From Comamonadaceae bacterium (lineage in GTDB: Bacteria > Pseudomonadota > Gammaproteobacteria > Burkholderiales > Burkholderiaceae_C): a stretch of DNA of 64,000 bases. The stretch spans positions 1-64,000 of the forward strand of contig CANJPU010000023.1 in the NCBI GenBank assembly GCA_947476285.1, read 5' to 3'. A program made the position numbers and the translations under genes. The notes below the pieces were generated by a model. The model was not told the origin of the DNA and did not search any database. It saw nothing but the letters and a program-made list of their open reading frames with translations. Below, piece by piece: positions 9,363-17,672 of the stretch (the first letter of the stretch is position 1; each line of letters opens with the position of its first letter).

Positions 9363-10055
9363 TCATGTGGTGACTGTTTGCAGTGAGCGCCGCTGCCGCG
9401 CCGGCGTTGCGCGAGCGGTTTGCGGCCGCGGCCCCAGCCCCGCGAACAGGATGTCGCAGAACACGGCGGCGAGTTCCTCGGGCGATTTGATCTTGGGGTC
9501 GAACCATTCGGTGGTCCAGTTGATTGCCCCCATGAGAAACATGCGCGCCAGGCCTAGCTTGGCATCGTCTCGAAAATCATTGCGCTGCGCTGCCTGCGAG
9601 AAAAGGGTTTGCCAGAAATCGCCATACGTGGCGCGCAGCGCGTCGTGTTTGCGCCGCAGAGCCGGCGGTATCTGGCCCATCACGCGCCGGCCGGCAAGGG
9701 CGAAGTCGCCGTGCAGCACCATGGACCGAATATGGGTGGCGATGGCCACGCAGAAGCGTTCTCGCGGTGTGGCCTCTTGCGGTAACTGATCGAGCGCCTC
9801 GCGCACTTGTGCCATGACGCTGGTGATGGAGCGATCCAGCACGGCGTCGAGCAGCGCCTGTTTGGAGGCAAAGTGGTAGTAGAGCGCGCTGGGCTCAATG
9901 TGCGCGCGCTTGACGATGTCGCGAACGGAGGTGGCGGTGTAGCCCTTTTCGCGAAAGAGCTTGGCCGCATAGCCCAGCAGCAGTTCGCGCGAGTCTTTGG
10001 TGCGCGGCCGCGTGCCACGGGCCTTGCCGCCCGCTGCAGACGCCGCTGTGCTCAC
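9363..10055 (-). CDS. TetR family transcriptional regulator
   Basis: A 230-residue regulator. The N-terminal helix-turn-helix (LFREKGYTATSVRDIVKRA followed by IEPSALYYHFASKQALLDAV) is typical of TetR repressors controlling acyl-CoA metabolism; the C-terminal ligand-binding part is less conserved. Its start overlaps the end of the thiolase-like gene (ATGA, 10052-10055), so it is translated with the operon and probably regulates it through the palindrome at 11707-11730. The ligand is likely an acyl-CoA intermediate, by analogy. Confidence 0.87.
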   Translation of the reverse strand: MSTAASAAGGKARGTRPRTKDSRELLLGYAAKLFREKGYTATSVRDIVKRAHIEPSALYYHFASKQALLDAVLDRSITSVMAQVREALDQLPQEATPRERFCVAIATHIRSMVLHGDFALAGRRVMGQIPPALRRKHDALRATYGDFWQTLFSQAAQRNDFRDDAKLGLARMFLMGAINWTTEWFDPKIKSPEELAAVFCDILFAGLGPRPQTARATPARQRRSLQTVTT

Positions 10056-11209
10056 GAAAGAGTCTCTTGCGTACCGAAGATGGCCGTGACCTGGCTGGAC
10101 AGCACACCGCCATTGCCATGCGCCAGAGCCAGCTTGGCGCCGGGCACCTGCCGCTGGTCAGCCTGATTCATCAGTTGCTGCACCGCTTCGACCACGGTGA
10201 ACAGGCCGTACATGCCCGGATGCACGCAGGACAGGCCACCCCCGTTGGTGTTGACTGGCAGCGCGCCGCCCGGCGCGATTCGCCCGCCTTCCACAAAGCG
10301 CCCGCCCTCGCCCTTGGGGCAAAAGCCCAGGTCTTCCAGGAAGAGAATGGTGTTGATGGTGAAGGCGTCGTAGAGCTCCACCACATCGATGTCGCTGGGC
10401 TTGTAGCCAGCCTGCGCAAATGCGCGCGCGCCGGAGTCAACCGCCGCCGTGACGGTGAGGTCGGGCATGGATGCGATGTTGATGTGGGTTGTGGCTGCAG
10501 CCGCGCCCAGCAGGTAGGCCGGTATGCTGGCCAGGTCGCGCGCGCGGTCGGCACGGGTCATGACGATGGCGGCCGCGCCATCGGTGACAAGGCAGCAGTC
10601 GCGCACGGTCAGGGGGTCTGCCACCATGCGTGCACCCAGTACGTCCTGCACGCTCAGATCGCCGCGCATGAAGGCGTCGGGGTTCTTCTGGGCCCACTGG
10701 CGTGCCGCCACGGCCACTGCCGCGAGTTGTTCGCGGGTGGTGCCGTACTGATGCATGTGGCGCGATGCCGCCAGCGCGTATGCCGACACCGGCATCACCG
10801 GGCGATAAGGCGCCTCAAGATAGGGCTGCTTCATGGAGCTCACCAGCTTGCCAGCGGCGCTGCGCTGATTGCTGCCGTAGGCCACCAGCGCCACATTGCA
10901 CTGGCCTGAGGCCAGGGCCAGCGCGGCCCAGATGATGTGTGTGAGAAAAGCCGATCCGCCGGTGCGGTTGTTGTCGGTGACCTTGGGGTGTATTCCCAGG
11001 TATTCGGACAGCGACAGGCCCGAGAGAAAATCTTGCGGCAGACAGACGAACAGGCCGTCCACATCTTGCGGCGTGAGATTGGCGGCCTTCAGGGCCTTGA
11101 TGGCGGCATGTGCGGCCAGGTCGATCGAGTCAAAGCCCGGTGCTTCGCCAATGCCGTAGGTGGCTGCGCCAACGATGGCCGTCTGGCCGCGGGGGAATGC
11201 GTCTTTCAC
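10052..11209 (-). CDS. Thiolase-fold protein without nucleophilic Cys (Ltp-like aldolase candidate)
   Basis: A 385-residue thiolase-superfamily protein. Where thiolases have the acylated cysteine (NNCATGS-like), it has DNNRTGGSA (79-87), so it should not act as a normal thiolase. The C-terminal half keeps VELYDAFTINTILFLEDLGF, CVHPGMYG and ALAHGNGG. Such Cys-less proteins with a DUF35 partner include Ltp2 of steroid side-chain degradation, a retro-aldolase acting on 3-hydroxyacyl-CoA. The DUF35 gene directly upstream (21-base gap) supports that role. Annotation as acetyl-CoA acetyltransferase would be misleading. Confidence 0.75.
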   Translation of the reverse strand: MKDAFPRGQTAIVGAATYGIGEAPGFDSIDLAAHAAIKALKAANLTPQDVDGLFVCLPQDFLSGLSLSEYLGIHPKVTDNNRTGGSAFLTHIIWAALALASGQCNVALVAYGSNQRSAAGKLVSSMKQPYLEAPYRPVMPVSAYALAASRHMHQYGTTREQLAAVAVAARQWAQKNPDAFMRGDLSVQDVLGARMVADPLTVRDCCLVTDGAAAIVMTRADRARDLASIPAYLLGAAAATTHINIASMPDLTVTAAVDSGARAFAQAGYKPSDIDVVELYDAFTINTILFLEDLGFCPKGEGGRFVEGGRIAPGGALPVNTNGGGLSCVHPGMYGLFTVVEAVQQLMNQADQRQVPGAKLALAHGNGGVLSSQVTAIFGTQETLS

Positions 11210-11230
11210 AGTGTGTCCTTCAGATGCGGC

Positions 11231-11617
11231 TCAAGCCGAGATGGGGTCGAACACCACCAGGTGCTGGTCTTGCTCGCGGGCGATGCGCGCTTTCACGCGC
11301 ATGCCGATGCGCACGGCCTCGGGTGGCACGCCCTCGACGCGCGCCATCATGCGCACGCCTTCGGCCAGATCGATCAAGGCCACGTTGTAGTTGTTCGCCG
11401 GATCGCGCTGGCGCACTGCGGTAGTGGCATACACGGTACCCAGACCACTCGCTTCGACCCACTCAAGATCGGTTGCGCCGGTGCGCGGCTCGGCCACGCG
11501 CGGGTAGAACACATGGCGCCCGCTGCTGCGGCTGCGCTGGATCATGAAGCGGCCTTCGGCCAGGAAACGCAGGTAGTCCTGCTCGGGGTGAACAAGGGGG
11601 GCGGCATCGACAGCCAT
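11231..11617 (-). CDS. DUF35 OB-fold protein with degenerate zinc ribbon
   Basis: A 128-residue partner of thiolase-fold enzymes. The family usually has an N-terminal rubredoxin-like zinc ribbon (two Cys pairs) and a C-terminal OB fold that contacts acyl-CoA. Here the region reads FMIQRSRSSGRHVFYPRV and AEPRTGATDLEW: no cysteine remains at any ribbon position, while the OB part (GLGTVYATTAVRQRD, NVALIDLAEGVRMMARVEG) is intact. It is first gene of the minus-strand operon; GAAGGAATACATCC precedes the ATG. Confidence 0.8.
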   Translation of the reverse strand: MAVDAAPLVHPEQDYLRFLAEGRFMIQRSRSSGRHVFYPRVAEPRTGATDLEWVEASGLGTVYATTAVRQRDPANNYNVALIDLAEGVRMMARVEGVPPEAVRIGMRVKARIAREQDQHLVVFDPISA

Positions 11618-11673
11618 GGATGTATTCCTTCAGTGAACGCAGCGCCGCCACCATGCCGGCGCGAGCATCGCAG

Positions 11674-11702
11674 ACTGTAGCGTGTCGGTGCGGCAGCGTC
11701 AA
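11674..11702 (-). promoter_or_regulatory. Sigma-70 promoter of the DUF35-thiolase-tetR operon
   Basis: On the minus strand TTGACG (11702-11697), a 17-base spacer and TACAGT (11679-11674). The -35 box begins four bases after the palindrome at 11707-11730, and the DUF35 start codon follows about 57 bases downstream. Confidence 0.6.
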
Positions 11703-11706
11703 TCTC

Positions 11707-11730
11707 CTTACTGAACGATCGTTAAGTAAG
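11707..11730. promoter_or_regulatory. TetR-type operator, 24-base near-perfect palindrome
   Basis: Outer arms CTTACT and AGTAAG flank the perfect core AACGATCGTT; only one symmetrical pair of positions mismatches. The AACGATCGTT core is common in operators of TetR regulators of acyl-CoA catabolism. Its place next to the -35 box of the operon encoding the TetR protein at 9363-10055 makes autoregulation likely. It is also just past the end of the Bug gene at 11755. Confidence 0.7.
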
Positions 11731-11754
11731 AGCCGGCCAAAAGACCCAGTTGAT

Positions 11755-12723
11755 TTATCTGCCCAGGGCCGAGGCGGGAATGGCCTTGACCACCTCGCCC
11801 CATTTCACCAGCTCGGTCTGGGCCCGGGTGGCCAGGTCGGCGGCGCTGCCGGGCAGGGTCTGGTAGCCGCGTACTTCAAGGTACTTCTTGAAGTCGTCCG
11901 AGCGATGAATCTTGCCCAGCTCGTCGTTGATTTTGCGGGTGATATCGGCTGGCAGATTGGCCGGACCGAACAAGGCGAACCAGCCCACAATGTCGAACCC
12001 CGGCACCGTTTCGGCCACCGTTGGTACATTGGGTAGCAGCGGATGCCGGGCCGTATCGGTGGTGGCGATGACCCGTGCCTTGCCGCCGGTAATGATGGGC
12101 ATGGCAGAGCCGATCACCTCGAAGGCAAAGTCAGCATGGCCACCCATGATGTCGTTCATGACTGGCGCCGCACCCTTGTATTGCACGGCGTTGAATGTGA
12201 CCCCGGTGCGTTGTGAAAGCAGCAAGGCCGCCAGGTGCTGGCCGGTACCGACGCCGGCCGAGGCCGATGAGACTTCGCCGGGCCTTTGCCGTGCCCGCGC
12301 CAGCAGATCGGAAACCGAATTGAAAGGCGAAGACGGTCCCACCATCAACGCGAACGGAAATCCCGCAATGGTGCCAATGGGCGTGAAGCTCTTGACCGTG
12401 TCGTAGGGCAGCGGGCCCAGATGCGGCGCGATCGCCTGCAGTGTGTTGGCACTGGCGCCTATGGTGTAGCCGTCGGGGGCCGACTTGGCCAGGCGGTCCA
12501 GCCCGACTGAGCCGCCTGCGCCCACCACATTCTCAACCACCACCGCTTGGCCCAGCGCCTCGGCCAGCTTGGAGCCCACATGCCGCGCAAGCTGATCCGT
12601 TGGGCCGCCAGGCGCGAAGGGAACGATCAGCTTGATGGGTTTGTTTGGCCAGGCCTGGGCTTGCGCCCCGCCCACACACACCGCCAGGGCCACAGCCAGA
12701 CCGGCAAGAATTTTGATGCGCAC
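11755..12723 (-). CDS. Bug-family periplasmic solute receptor 2
   Basis: A 322-residue TctC-like receptor. I place the start at GTG 12723, nine bases after GGAGA, because this gives a compact signal peptide (VRIKILAGLAVALAVCVGG, cleavage at AQAQA) before WPNKPIKLIVPFAPGGPTDQ; the longer frame would add 33 unrelated residues. It is divergent from an acyl-CoA synthetase with 77 bases between, suggesting a shared control region and a substrate that is taken up and activated with CoA. Confidence 0.87.
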   Translation of the reverse strand: MRIKILAGLAVALAVCVGGAQAQAWPNKPIKLIVPFAPGGPTDQLARHVGSKLAEALGQAVVVENVVGAGGSVGLDRLAKSAPDGYTIGASANTLQAIAPHLGPLPYDTVKSFTPIGTIAGFPFALMVGPSSPFNSVSDLLARARQRPGEVSSASAGVGTGQHLAALLLSQRTGVTFNAVQYKGAAPVMNDIMGGHADFAFEVIGSAMPIITGGKARVIATTDTARHPLLPNVPTVAETVPGFDIVGWFALFGPANLPADITRKINDELGKIHRSDDFKKYLEVRGYQTLPGSAADLATRAQTELVKWGEVVKAIPASALGR

Positions 12724-12800
12724 AGCTTGTCTCCAGTATTCTTGGTATGGTGGGCATCTTATCTTTGCAGGATTGCCCACGCAACGCCTGTAACTTGACC

Positions 12801-14468
12801 ATGCTGACGCATTCCTCGCCAATGCCTACTGCCGTGACACCCGATCCTCACATCAAGGGTTTCCCCTGCGAGATGACCTTCGCGCAAGTGCTGGCCGACA
12901 AGGCGCGCCGCATTCCCGACAAGTACTTTCTGCACGACCTTCAAGACGGCCGAAAGTGGACTTACGCGCAGATCGATCGGGACAGCGCCGGCTTGGCCAC
13001 CGGCCTTGCGCGCGCTGGCATCGCGTATCAGGATCATGTGGCCGTCATCATGGACAACCGCGCCGAACAATTGTTGGCCTACTTCGCGCTGGGCAAGCTG
13101 GGTGCGGTGACAGCGCCGGTGAACACTGCGGCACGCGGCGATCTGCTGGTTTATTTTCTCGCGCATGGCGACTGCAGCGCGGTGTTGGTGGAAGAGGCCT
13201 TTTTGGCGCGCGTGCTTGAAGTGGCGGACCGGCTGCCTCTGCTCAAGCGCATCTTCGTGCTGGGCGAGAAGGGCCGCTCACCTGTGCTGCCCGCGCAATC
13301 GGGCCTGCGGTTGCTTGACCTGGGCCCGATGTTGGCTTGCGAGCCGCAGCCCTTGCCCGTGATGCCACTGTTTTCGGATCTGGCCTTCTTGATGTTCACC
13401 TCGGGCACAACGGGGCCGTCCAAGGCGATCATGATGACGCAGGCGCATGCGTTCTACTGGGGTTGGGACTACGCTGTGCACCATCACTATCAGCCCGATG
13501 ACATTGCTTATGTCTATCTGCCGCTCTTTCACGGCAATGGCTGGTTGTGCACCTCAATGGGCGCCCTGATGGCCGATGCGTCTGTGGCCTTGGCCAAGCG
13601 CTTCTCCGCCAGCCGCTTCTGGCAGGATGTCGCCGCATCGGGCGCCACTGTGACAAACTGCCTTGGCGCCGTGGCCTCGTTCCTGTGGGCGCAAGCGCCC
13701 AGTGCCGCCGAGCGTGAACACCGCATGCGGCGCATGGGCGTGTCACCCGTACCCGCCTTTGGCGCGGAATTCGAAAAGCGTTTTGGCGTGCGCATCATGA
13801 CCGCCTACGGCCTGACCGACTATTGCATGGCTACCGCCTATAGTGCCTTGAGCCCGCGAGACAAGCTTGGCAGCTGCGGCCCTGCGCGCATGGGGGTGGA
13901 ACTGCGCATTGCCGATGAACACGACATGCCCTTGCCGGCAGGGCAGGCGGGAGAGATTTTGATCCGCAGCAACAACCCTTGGGGCTCGTCTCTGGGCTAC
14001 TACAAAATGGCGCAGGCTTCGCTCGATTCTCGCCGCAATCTCTGGTTTCACACGGGCGACCGTGGCCATTTGGACAGCGATGGATATCTCTACTTCAAGG
14101 ACCGCATCAAGGACGCCATCCGTCGCCGTGGCGAGAACATCTCGGCCTTCGAAGTCGAAGGCGTGATCGCATCGCACCCGGCGGTGGCTGCCGTTGCGGT
14201 GTACGCGGTCAAGGCTGACGCCACCGAAGACGAAGTCGCCGCGTCCATCGTGCTGCGAGACGGCGCCGCGCTCACGGCAGAAGATCTGATGGCCCATTGC
14301 CAGAAGAACCTGGCCTATTTCATGGTGCCGCGCTATGTTGAATTTGTGTCGGCGCTGCCAATGAACCTTAGCCAGAAGATCGAGAAATACATCTTGCGCG
14401 AGCGGGCGCAGGCGCATCTGCATGAGATGTGGGACCGGGTGGCGGCCGGGATTGAGCTTGCGCGGTAA
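12801..14468 (+). CDS. AMP-dependent acyl-CoA synthetase
   Basis: A 555-residue ANL-superfamily enzyme joining a carboxylic acid to CoA with ATP via an acyl-adenylate. The P-loop-like FTSGTTGPSKAIMMTQ, the A5 segment MTAYGLTDYC, the hinge GDRGHLDSDGYLYFKDRIKD and the downstream RRRGENISAFEVEGVI are present; the C-terminal catalytic Lys lies in NLSQKIEKY. It resembles crotonobetaine/carnitine-CoA ligases in layout; the substrate is unknown. Start at 12801 is chosen over 12747, which lies close to the divergent Bug start; 12822 is an alternative. Confidence 0.85.
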   Translation: MLTHSSPMPTAVTPDPHIKGFPCEMTFAQVLADKARRIPDKYFLHDLQDGRKWTYAQIDRDSAGLATGLARAGIAYQDHVAVIMDNRAEQLLAYFALGKLGAVTAPVNTAARGDLLVYFLAHGDCSAVLVEEAFLARVLEVADRLPLLKRIFVLGEKGRSPVLPAQSGLRLLDLGPMLACEPQPLPVMPLFSDLAFLMFTSGTTGPSKAIMMTQAHAFYWGWDYAVHHHYQPDDIAYVYLPLFHGNGWLCTSMGALMADASVALAKRFSASRFWQDVAASGATVTNCLGAVASFLWAQAPSAAEREHRMRRMGVSPVPAFGAEFEKRFGVRIMTAYGLTDYCMATAYSALSPRDKLGSCGPARMGVELRIADEHDMPLPAGQAGEILIRSNNPWGSSLGYYKMAQASLDSRRNLWFHTGDRGHLDSDGYLYFKDRIKDAIRRRGENISAFEVEGVIASHPAVAAVAVYAVKADATEDEVAASIVLRDGAALTAEDLMAHCQKNLAYFMVPRYVEFVSALPMNLSQKIEKYILRERAQAHLHEMWDRVAAGIELAR

Positions 14469-14515
14469 GGGGGCATCAGATTGTGCGACATTCCCTGGAC
14501 ACAGGGTCTTCATTC

Positions 14516-14544
14516 TTGACGCACTGCGTCGCCTCGGTGATACT
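14516..14544 (+). promoter_or_regulatory. Sigma-70 promoter for the MBL-fold gene
   Basis: TTGACG (14516-14521), 17-base spacer, GATACT (14539-14544), placed about 75 bases before the ATG at 14618. A hairpin follows in the predicted leader. Confidence 0.6.
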
Positions 14545-14558
14545 TTTTTTTCCGCCCG

Positions 14559-14577
14559 CGAACGCGCATTGCGTTCG
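14559..14577 (+). repeat. Leader hairpin, 7-bp stem
   Basis: CGAACGC (14559-14565), loop GCATT, GCGTTCG (14571-14577). It would form near the 5' end of the transcript from the promoter at 14516-14544 and could stabilise the mRNA or act in regulation. The preceding T-run (14544-14551) is before, not after, the stem, so it is not a terminator in this direction. Confidence 0.45.
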
Positions 14578-14617
14578 TATCTGAACCATCCTGACCCAAT
14601 GAACGGAGACACCTCCC

Positions 14618-15655
14618 ATGAAATCTGTCGGCATGCTCATCGTTTGCCTGTCCGTGGCCTGCACCTTTGCCACCGGCGCTGCGGCCAATACCGTCAAGAT
14701 CACCCCGCTGGGCTCGCATGACGGCGAGTTCTGCAACAATGACCGGGCCATGGTTTTCGAAGACCCGACCGGCGTGCGCCTGGTCTATGACGTCGGCGCC
14801 TCGGTCGCCGGTGCCACCGACCCCCGGCTGGGCGATGTGCATGTCATGCTGCTCAGTCACGCCCATGGCGACCATATTGGGCAGAACAAAGCGGCCGGCC
14901 CCAATGCGGGCACCTGCGCCAGGCCCGACACCGTGACCGCAGGCCTGGCCACCAACACCGGCGAGATCACCGCCGCTAAAAACTCGGCCATCATGCTGGG
15001 CAACGACATGGCGGCGCTGATCGCCAAGAAAGTCGAGGTCATCCGCGGATCGGCCATAGTCAATTGCGCTGAATCGGGCTTGTCTCGCGACACCGTGGTG
15101 CCCTTGCAGGCACCGTGCCGCGCGGACGTGCAACTGGGCGGCAAGCGCACTTTCAAGATGGCGGGGCAGAGCAAGGGCGTGCAGGTGACCACGGTGTACG
15201 CCGAACACAGCAACAACATCAGGCGCCCCATGCTGGCCGAAAGCGCGCGCGTGCCATTGGTCGCCGATGACCTGGCTGCTTACGTGGGCCATGCCAACGG
15301 CTACATCCTGGTCTTCTCCAACGGGCTGCGGGTTTACCTCTCAGGCGACACCAGCATCATGGGCGAGATGAAAACCATCATCGGCGATTTCTACAAACCG
15401 CAGCTCACCGTACTCAACCTGGGCGCTACCACCATGCCCTCCGAGGAGGCCGCCTACGCTGCCAATACCTTGCTGCGATCTGCAGCGGTGATTCCATCGC
15501 ATGCGAATGAAGCCGCCACCGAAGGCGGCAAACTCAAGGCAGGTAGCCGCACCGAAGAGTTCGTCAAGCTGGTCAAGGGCCGCAAGGTGCATCTGCCGCT
15601 GAGCGGGCGCACCATGGAATTTGATGGCAAGGGCAAATGCATGGCCGGCTGCTGA
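14618..15655 (+). CDS. Exported metallo-beta-lactamase-fold hydrolase
   Basis: A 345-residue protein with a signal peptide (cleavage near TGAAA-N, residue 24) and the MBL dinuclear metal motif HAHGDH (81-86) in LLSHAHGDHIGQNK. Later metal ligands are likely in YAEHSNN, LSGDTSIMG and the SHANE segment. It has cysteine pairs suited to the oxidising periplasm. Substrate is not predictable; relatives act on esters, lactones or sulfated compounds. It sits upstream of an enoyl-CoA hydratase (16-base gap), which may be co-transcribed. Confidence 0.78.
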   Translation: MKSVGMLIVCLSVACTFATGAAANTVKITPLGSHDGEFCNNDRAMVFEDPTGVRLVYDVGASVAGATDPRLGDVHVMLLSHAHGDHIGQNKAAGPNAGTCARPDTVTAGLATNTGEITAAKNSAIMLGNDMAALIAKKVEVIRGSAIVNCAESGLSRDTVVPLQAPCRADVQLGGKRTFKMAGQSKGVQVTTVYAEHSNNIRRPMLAESARVPLVADDLAAYVGHANGYILVFSNGLRVYLSGDTSIMGEMKTIIGDFYKPQLTVLNLGATTMPSEEAAYAANTLLRSAAVIPSHANEAATEGGKLKAGSRTEEFVKLVKGRKVHLPLSGRTMEFDGKGKCMAGC

Positions 15656-15671
15656 ACCAGGAACATGACCA

Positions 15672-16448
15672 ATGGCCAAGCTGATAAGCAAAATTGAGGG
15701 TGCAGTGGGTTGGGTGATTTTTTCAAACCCCACCAAGTTCAATGCAGTGTCCAACGACATGTGGCTGGCGCTACCGCCCATGCTCGCTGCGTTGGACGCG
15801 AACCCCAATGTCCGGGTGATTGTGCTCACCGGGGATGGCGACAAGAACTTCATCTCCGGTGCCGACATCTCGCAGCTTGAGGCCAGCGGCGATGCGAATC
15901 AGATCGACTTGACTCAGGCGGTGATCGATGCCTACAAAGCCCCCGGGCTTTGTAGCAAACCGGTGGTTGCCAAGATACGCGGCATCTGCATGGGCGGTGG
16001 GCTTGGCATCGCGGCCGCGTGCGATGTGCGCCTGGCATCGGACGACGCGGTGTTTCGCATGCCGGCGGCGCGGCTGGGGGCTGGCTACAACTTCACTGGC
16101 ATTGCGCAGTTCGTGCATGCGGCGGGGGCAGCCAACACGGCGGACATATTCTTTTCAGCGCGCAAGTTCGACGCCGCAGAGGCCTTGCGAATGGGTTTCG
16201 TGAACCGGGTCGTGCCCACCGCAGACCTTGACCGCGAGACCGAGGCTTATTGCGAGATGGTGGCGCAGAACGCACCGTTGACCATGGCAGCGGCCAAGTT
16301 CGCGATCCGCCAGACAGGCGTTGATTCTGCCGCGCGCGACCTAGCCACCACCGAGAAAATGATAGAAGCGTGCTTTAGCAGCGACGACTACCGTGAGGGC
16401 CGCGAAGCCTTCATGCAAAAGCGCAAGGCCAATTTCACTGGCAGGTGA
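15672..16448 (+). CDS. Enoyl-CoA hydratase/isomerase family protein
   Basis: A 258-residue crotonase-fold protein that would add water to, or isomerise, an enoyl-CoA. The oxyanion-hole segments GDKNFISGADISQLEASG and KIRGICMGGGLGIAAACDVR are clear, and the 3' part MGFVNRVVPTADL is typical. Instead of the common catalytic Glu pair the second segment reads RMPAARLGAGY, so hydratase chemistry is not certain. A good ribosome binding site (AGGAA) precedes the ATG. Confidence 0.82.
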   Translation: MAKLISKIEGAVGWVIFSNPTKFNAVSNDMWLALPPMLAALDANPNVRVIVLTGDGDKNFISGADISQLEASGDANQIDLTQAVIDAYKAPGLCSKPVVAKIRGICMGGGLGIAAACDVRLASDDAVFRMPAARLGAGYNFTGIAQFVHAAGAANTADIFFSARKFDAAEALRMGFVNRVVPTADLDRETEAYCEMVAQNAPLTMAAAKFAIRQTGVDSAARDLATTEKMIEACFSSDDYREGREAFMQKRKANFTGR

Positions 16449-16459
16449 GCCAGTGAGCT

Positions 16460-17425
16460 TCAATCCACCTTCGCACCGCTTTGCTTGAGCAGCGCAGCCG
16501 AGCGCTGCCCCTCGCGCAGCGCGAACTCTCTGAACTCTGCCATGGACGCGGACGGTGCGGCGTCTTCGCCTTTGAGAGCCAGGTTTCGCTTCAGGTCGGG
16601 GTCGTTCAAGACCTTGACCGATGCAGCGTAAAGCCGCTCGGCCACCGCCGGTGGAATGTTGGCGGGCGCGAAGATGCCAAAGAAGTTCGAGATGTCGTAG
16701 CCTGGCACGCCGGACTCTGCGATGGTGGGATAGCTTGGCTCCAGCCGGAAGCGGGTGGCCGAGGTGACGGCGAGCACATCGACCTTGCCGGCCGCAACCA
16801 TGGGCTTGACCGATGCCGCAGTGGAAAAAGACAGATGCACGTCGCCGGCCGCAAGCGCTGCCGATGAAGGCCCGCCGCCCTTGTAGGGCACATGGGTCAA
16901 CTGCACCTTGGCCAACTCCATGAAGTGCACGGCCGCCACATGGATGATGGTGCCGGCACCGCCGGTCGAGAAGTTGTACTTGCCAGGGCTTTGCTTTGCC
17001 TTGGCCAACAAATCGGCCACACTGGTCAAGCCCGAATTCTTGTTGACCGACAGCAGCAGCGCCGCCTGCGAGATGCGGGTAATGGGAAGAAAGTCTTTCG
17101 GCTCGTAGCGTGCTGTCTTGTAGAGGTATTGGTCGCCACCAAACAGACTGGCAGATGCGAGCAACAAGGTGTAGCCATCAGCTGGTGAGCGGGCCACGCT
17201 CTCGGCGCCCATGGTGGTGCCGGCGCCGGCACGGTTCACCACCAGGATCGGTTGGCCCAACTCATTGCCCAGCGCCTCGCCATAGACGCGAGCCACCGTG
17301 TCCAGGCCGCCGCCGGGCGCGGAGCCAACCACGAGCGTGATGGGCCGCGTGGGAAACGCGCCTTGTGCCAGCGCGGCTCCATGCAAGGCCAAGAGCATTG
17401 CGACGCCCGTGCAGATTAAACGCAT
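16460..17425 (-). CDS. Bug-family periplasmic solute receptor 3
   Basis: A 321-residue receptor with a 20-residue signal peptide (cleavage at ALAQG) followed by FPTRPITLVVGSAPGGGLDT; the usual VPF is replaced by VGS in the first ligand loop. GGAGACAAATTC precedes ATG 17425, which I prefer to the 36-residue longer frame. It converges with the enoyl-CoA hydratase (11 bases apart) and is divergent from a CoA-transferase, the same receptor/CoA-enzyme pairing seen at 12.7 kb. Confidence 0.87.
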   Translation of the reverse strand: MRLICTGVAMLLALHGAALAQGAFPTRPITLVVGSAPGGGLDTVARVYGEALGNELGQPILVVNRAGAGTTMGAESVARSPADGYTLLLASASLFGGDQYLYKTARYEPKDFLPITRISQAALLLSVNKNSGLTSVADLLAKAKQSPGKYNFSTGGAGTIIHVAAVHFMELAKVQLTHVPYKGGGPSSAALAAGDVHLSFSTAASVKPMVAAGKVDVLAVTSATRFRLEPSYPTIAESGVPGYDISNFFGIFAPANIPPAVAERLYAASVKVLNDPDLKRNLALKGEDAAPSASMAEFREFALREGQRSAALLKQSGAKVD

Positions 17426-17551
17426 GAATTTGTCTCCATTTGGTTTGCTCCTGGCGCGGTGGGCGCCAGGGCTCTTGCATCGCTTGTGCGAGCCTGATGC
17501 TACGCCCGGCGTCACGGCGATGTCAATTGGCACGCACGACCACGCCTTGCA

Positions 17552-17566
17552 TAGTGATATCCACTA
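17552..17566. promoter_or_regulatory. Candidate operator between Bug 3 and a CoA-transferase
   Basis: TAGTG (17552-17556), centre ATATC, CACTA (17562-17566), roughly mid-way in the 247-base divergent gap. Five-base arms with a five-base centre fit a dimeric regulator. No other element in the gap is clear. Confidence 0.35.
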
Positions 17567-17672
17567 GCTGTGCCTCGGGCCGTCTGCGTATGATGCTTCG
17601 ACAGTTCACTCCATCGCCATTCTTCACACTCGCATGCTGCGAAGGCATGCAAGCCACCCCTAAAGGAACACC

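Noticed and set aside
10052-11209. Acetyl-CoA acetyltransferase (ordinary thiolase)
   Set aside because: The nucleophilic Cys is absent at the expected position; an Ltp-like aldolase is a better fit.
14544-14577. Intrinsic terminator after the acyl-CoA synthetase
   Set aside because: The T-run comes before the hairpin, not after it, and a promoter overlaps; read as a leader of the next gene instead.
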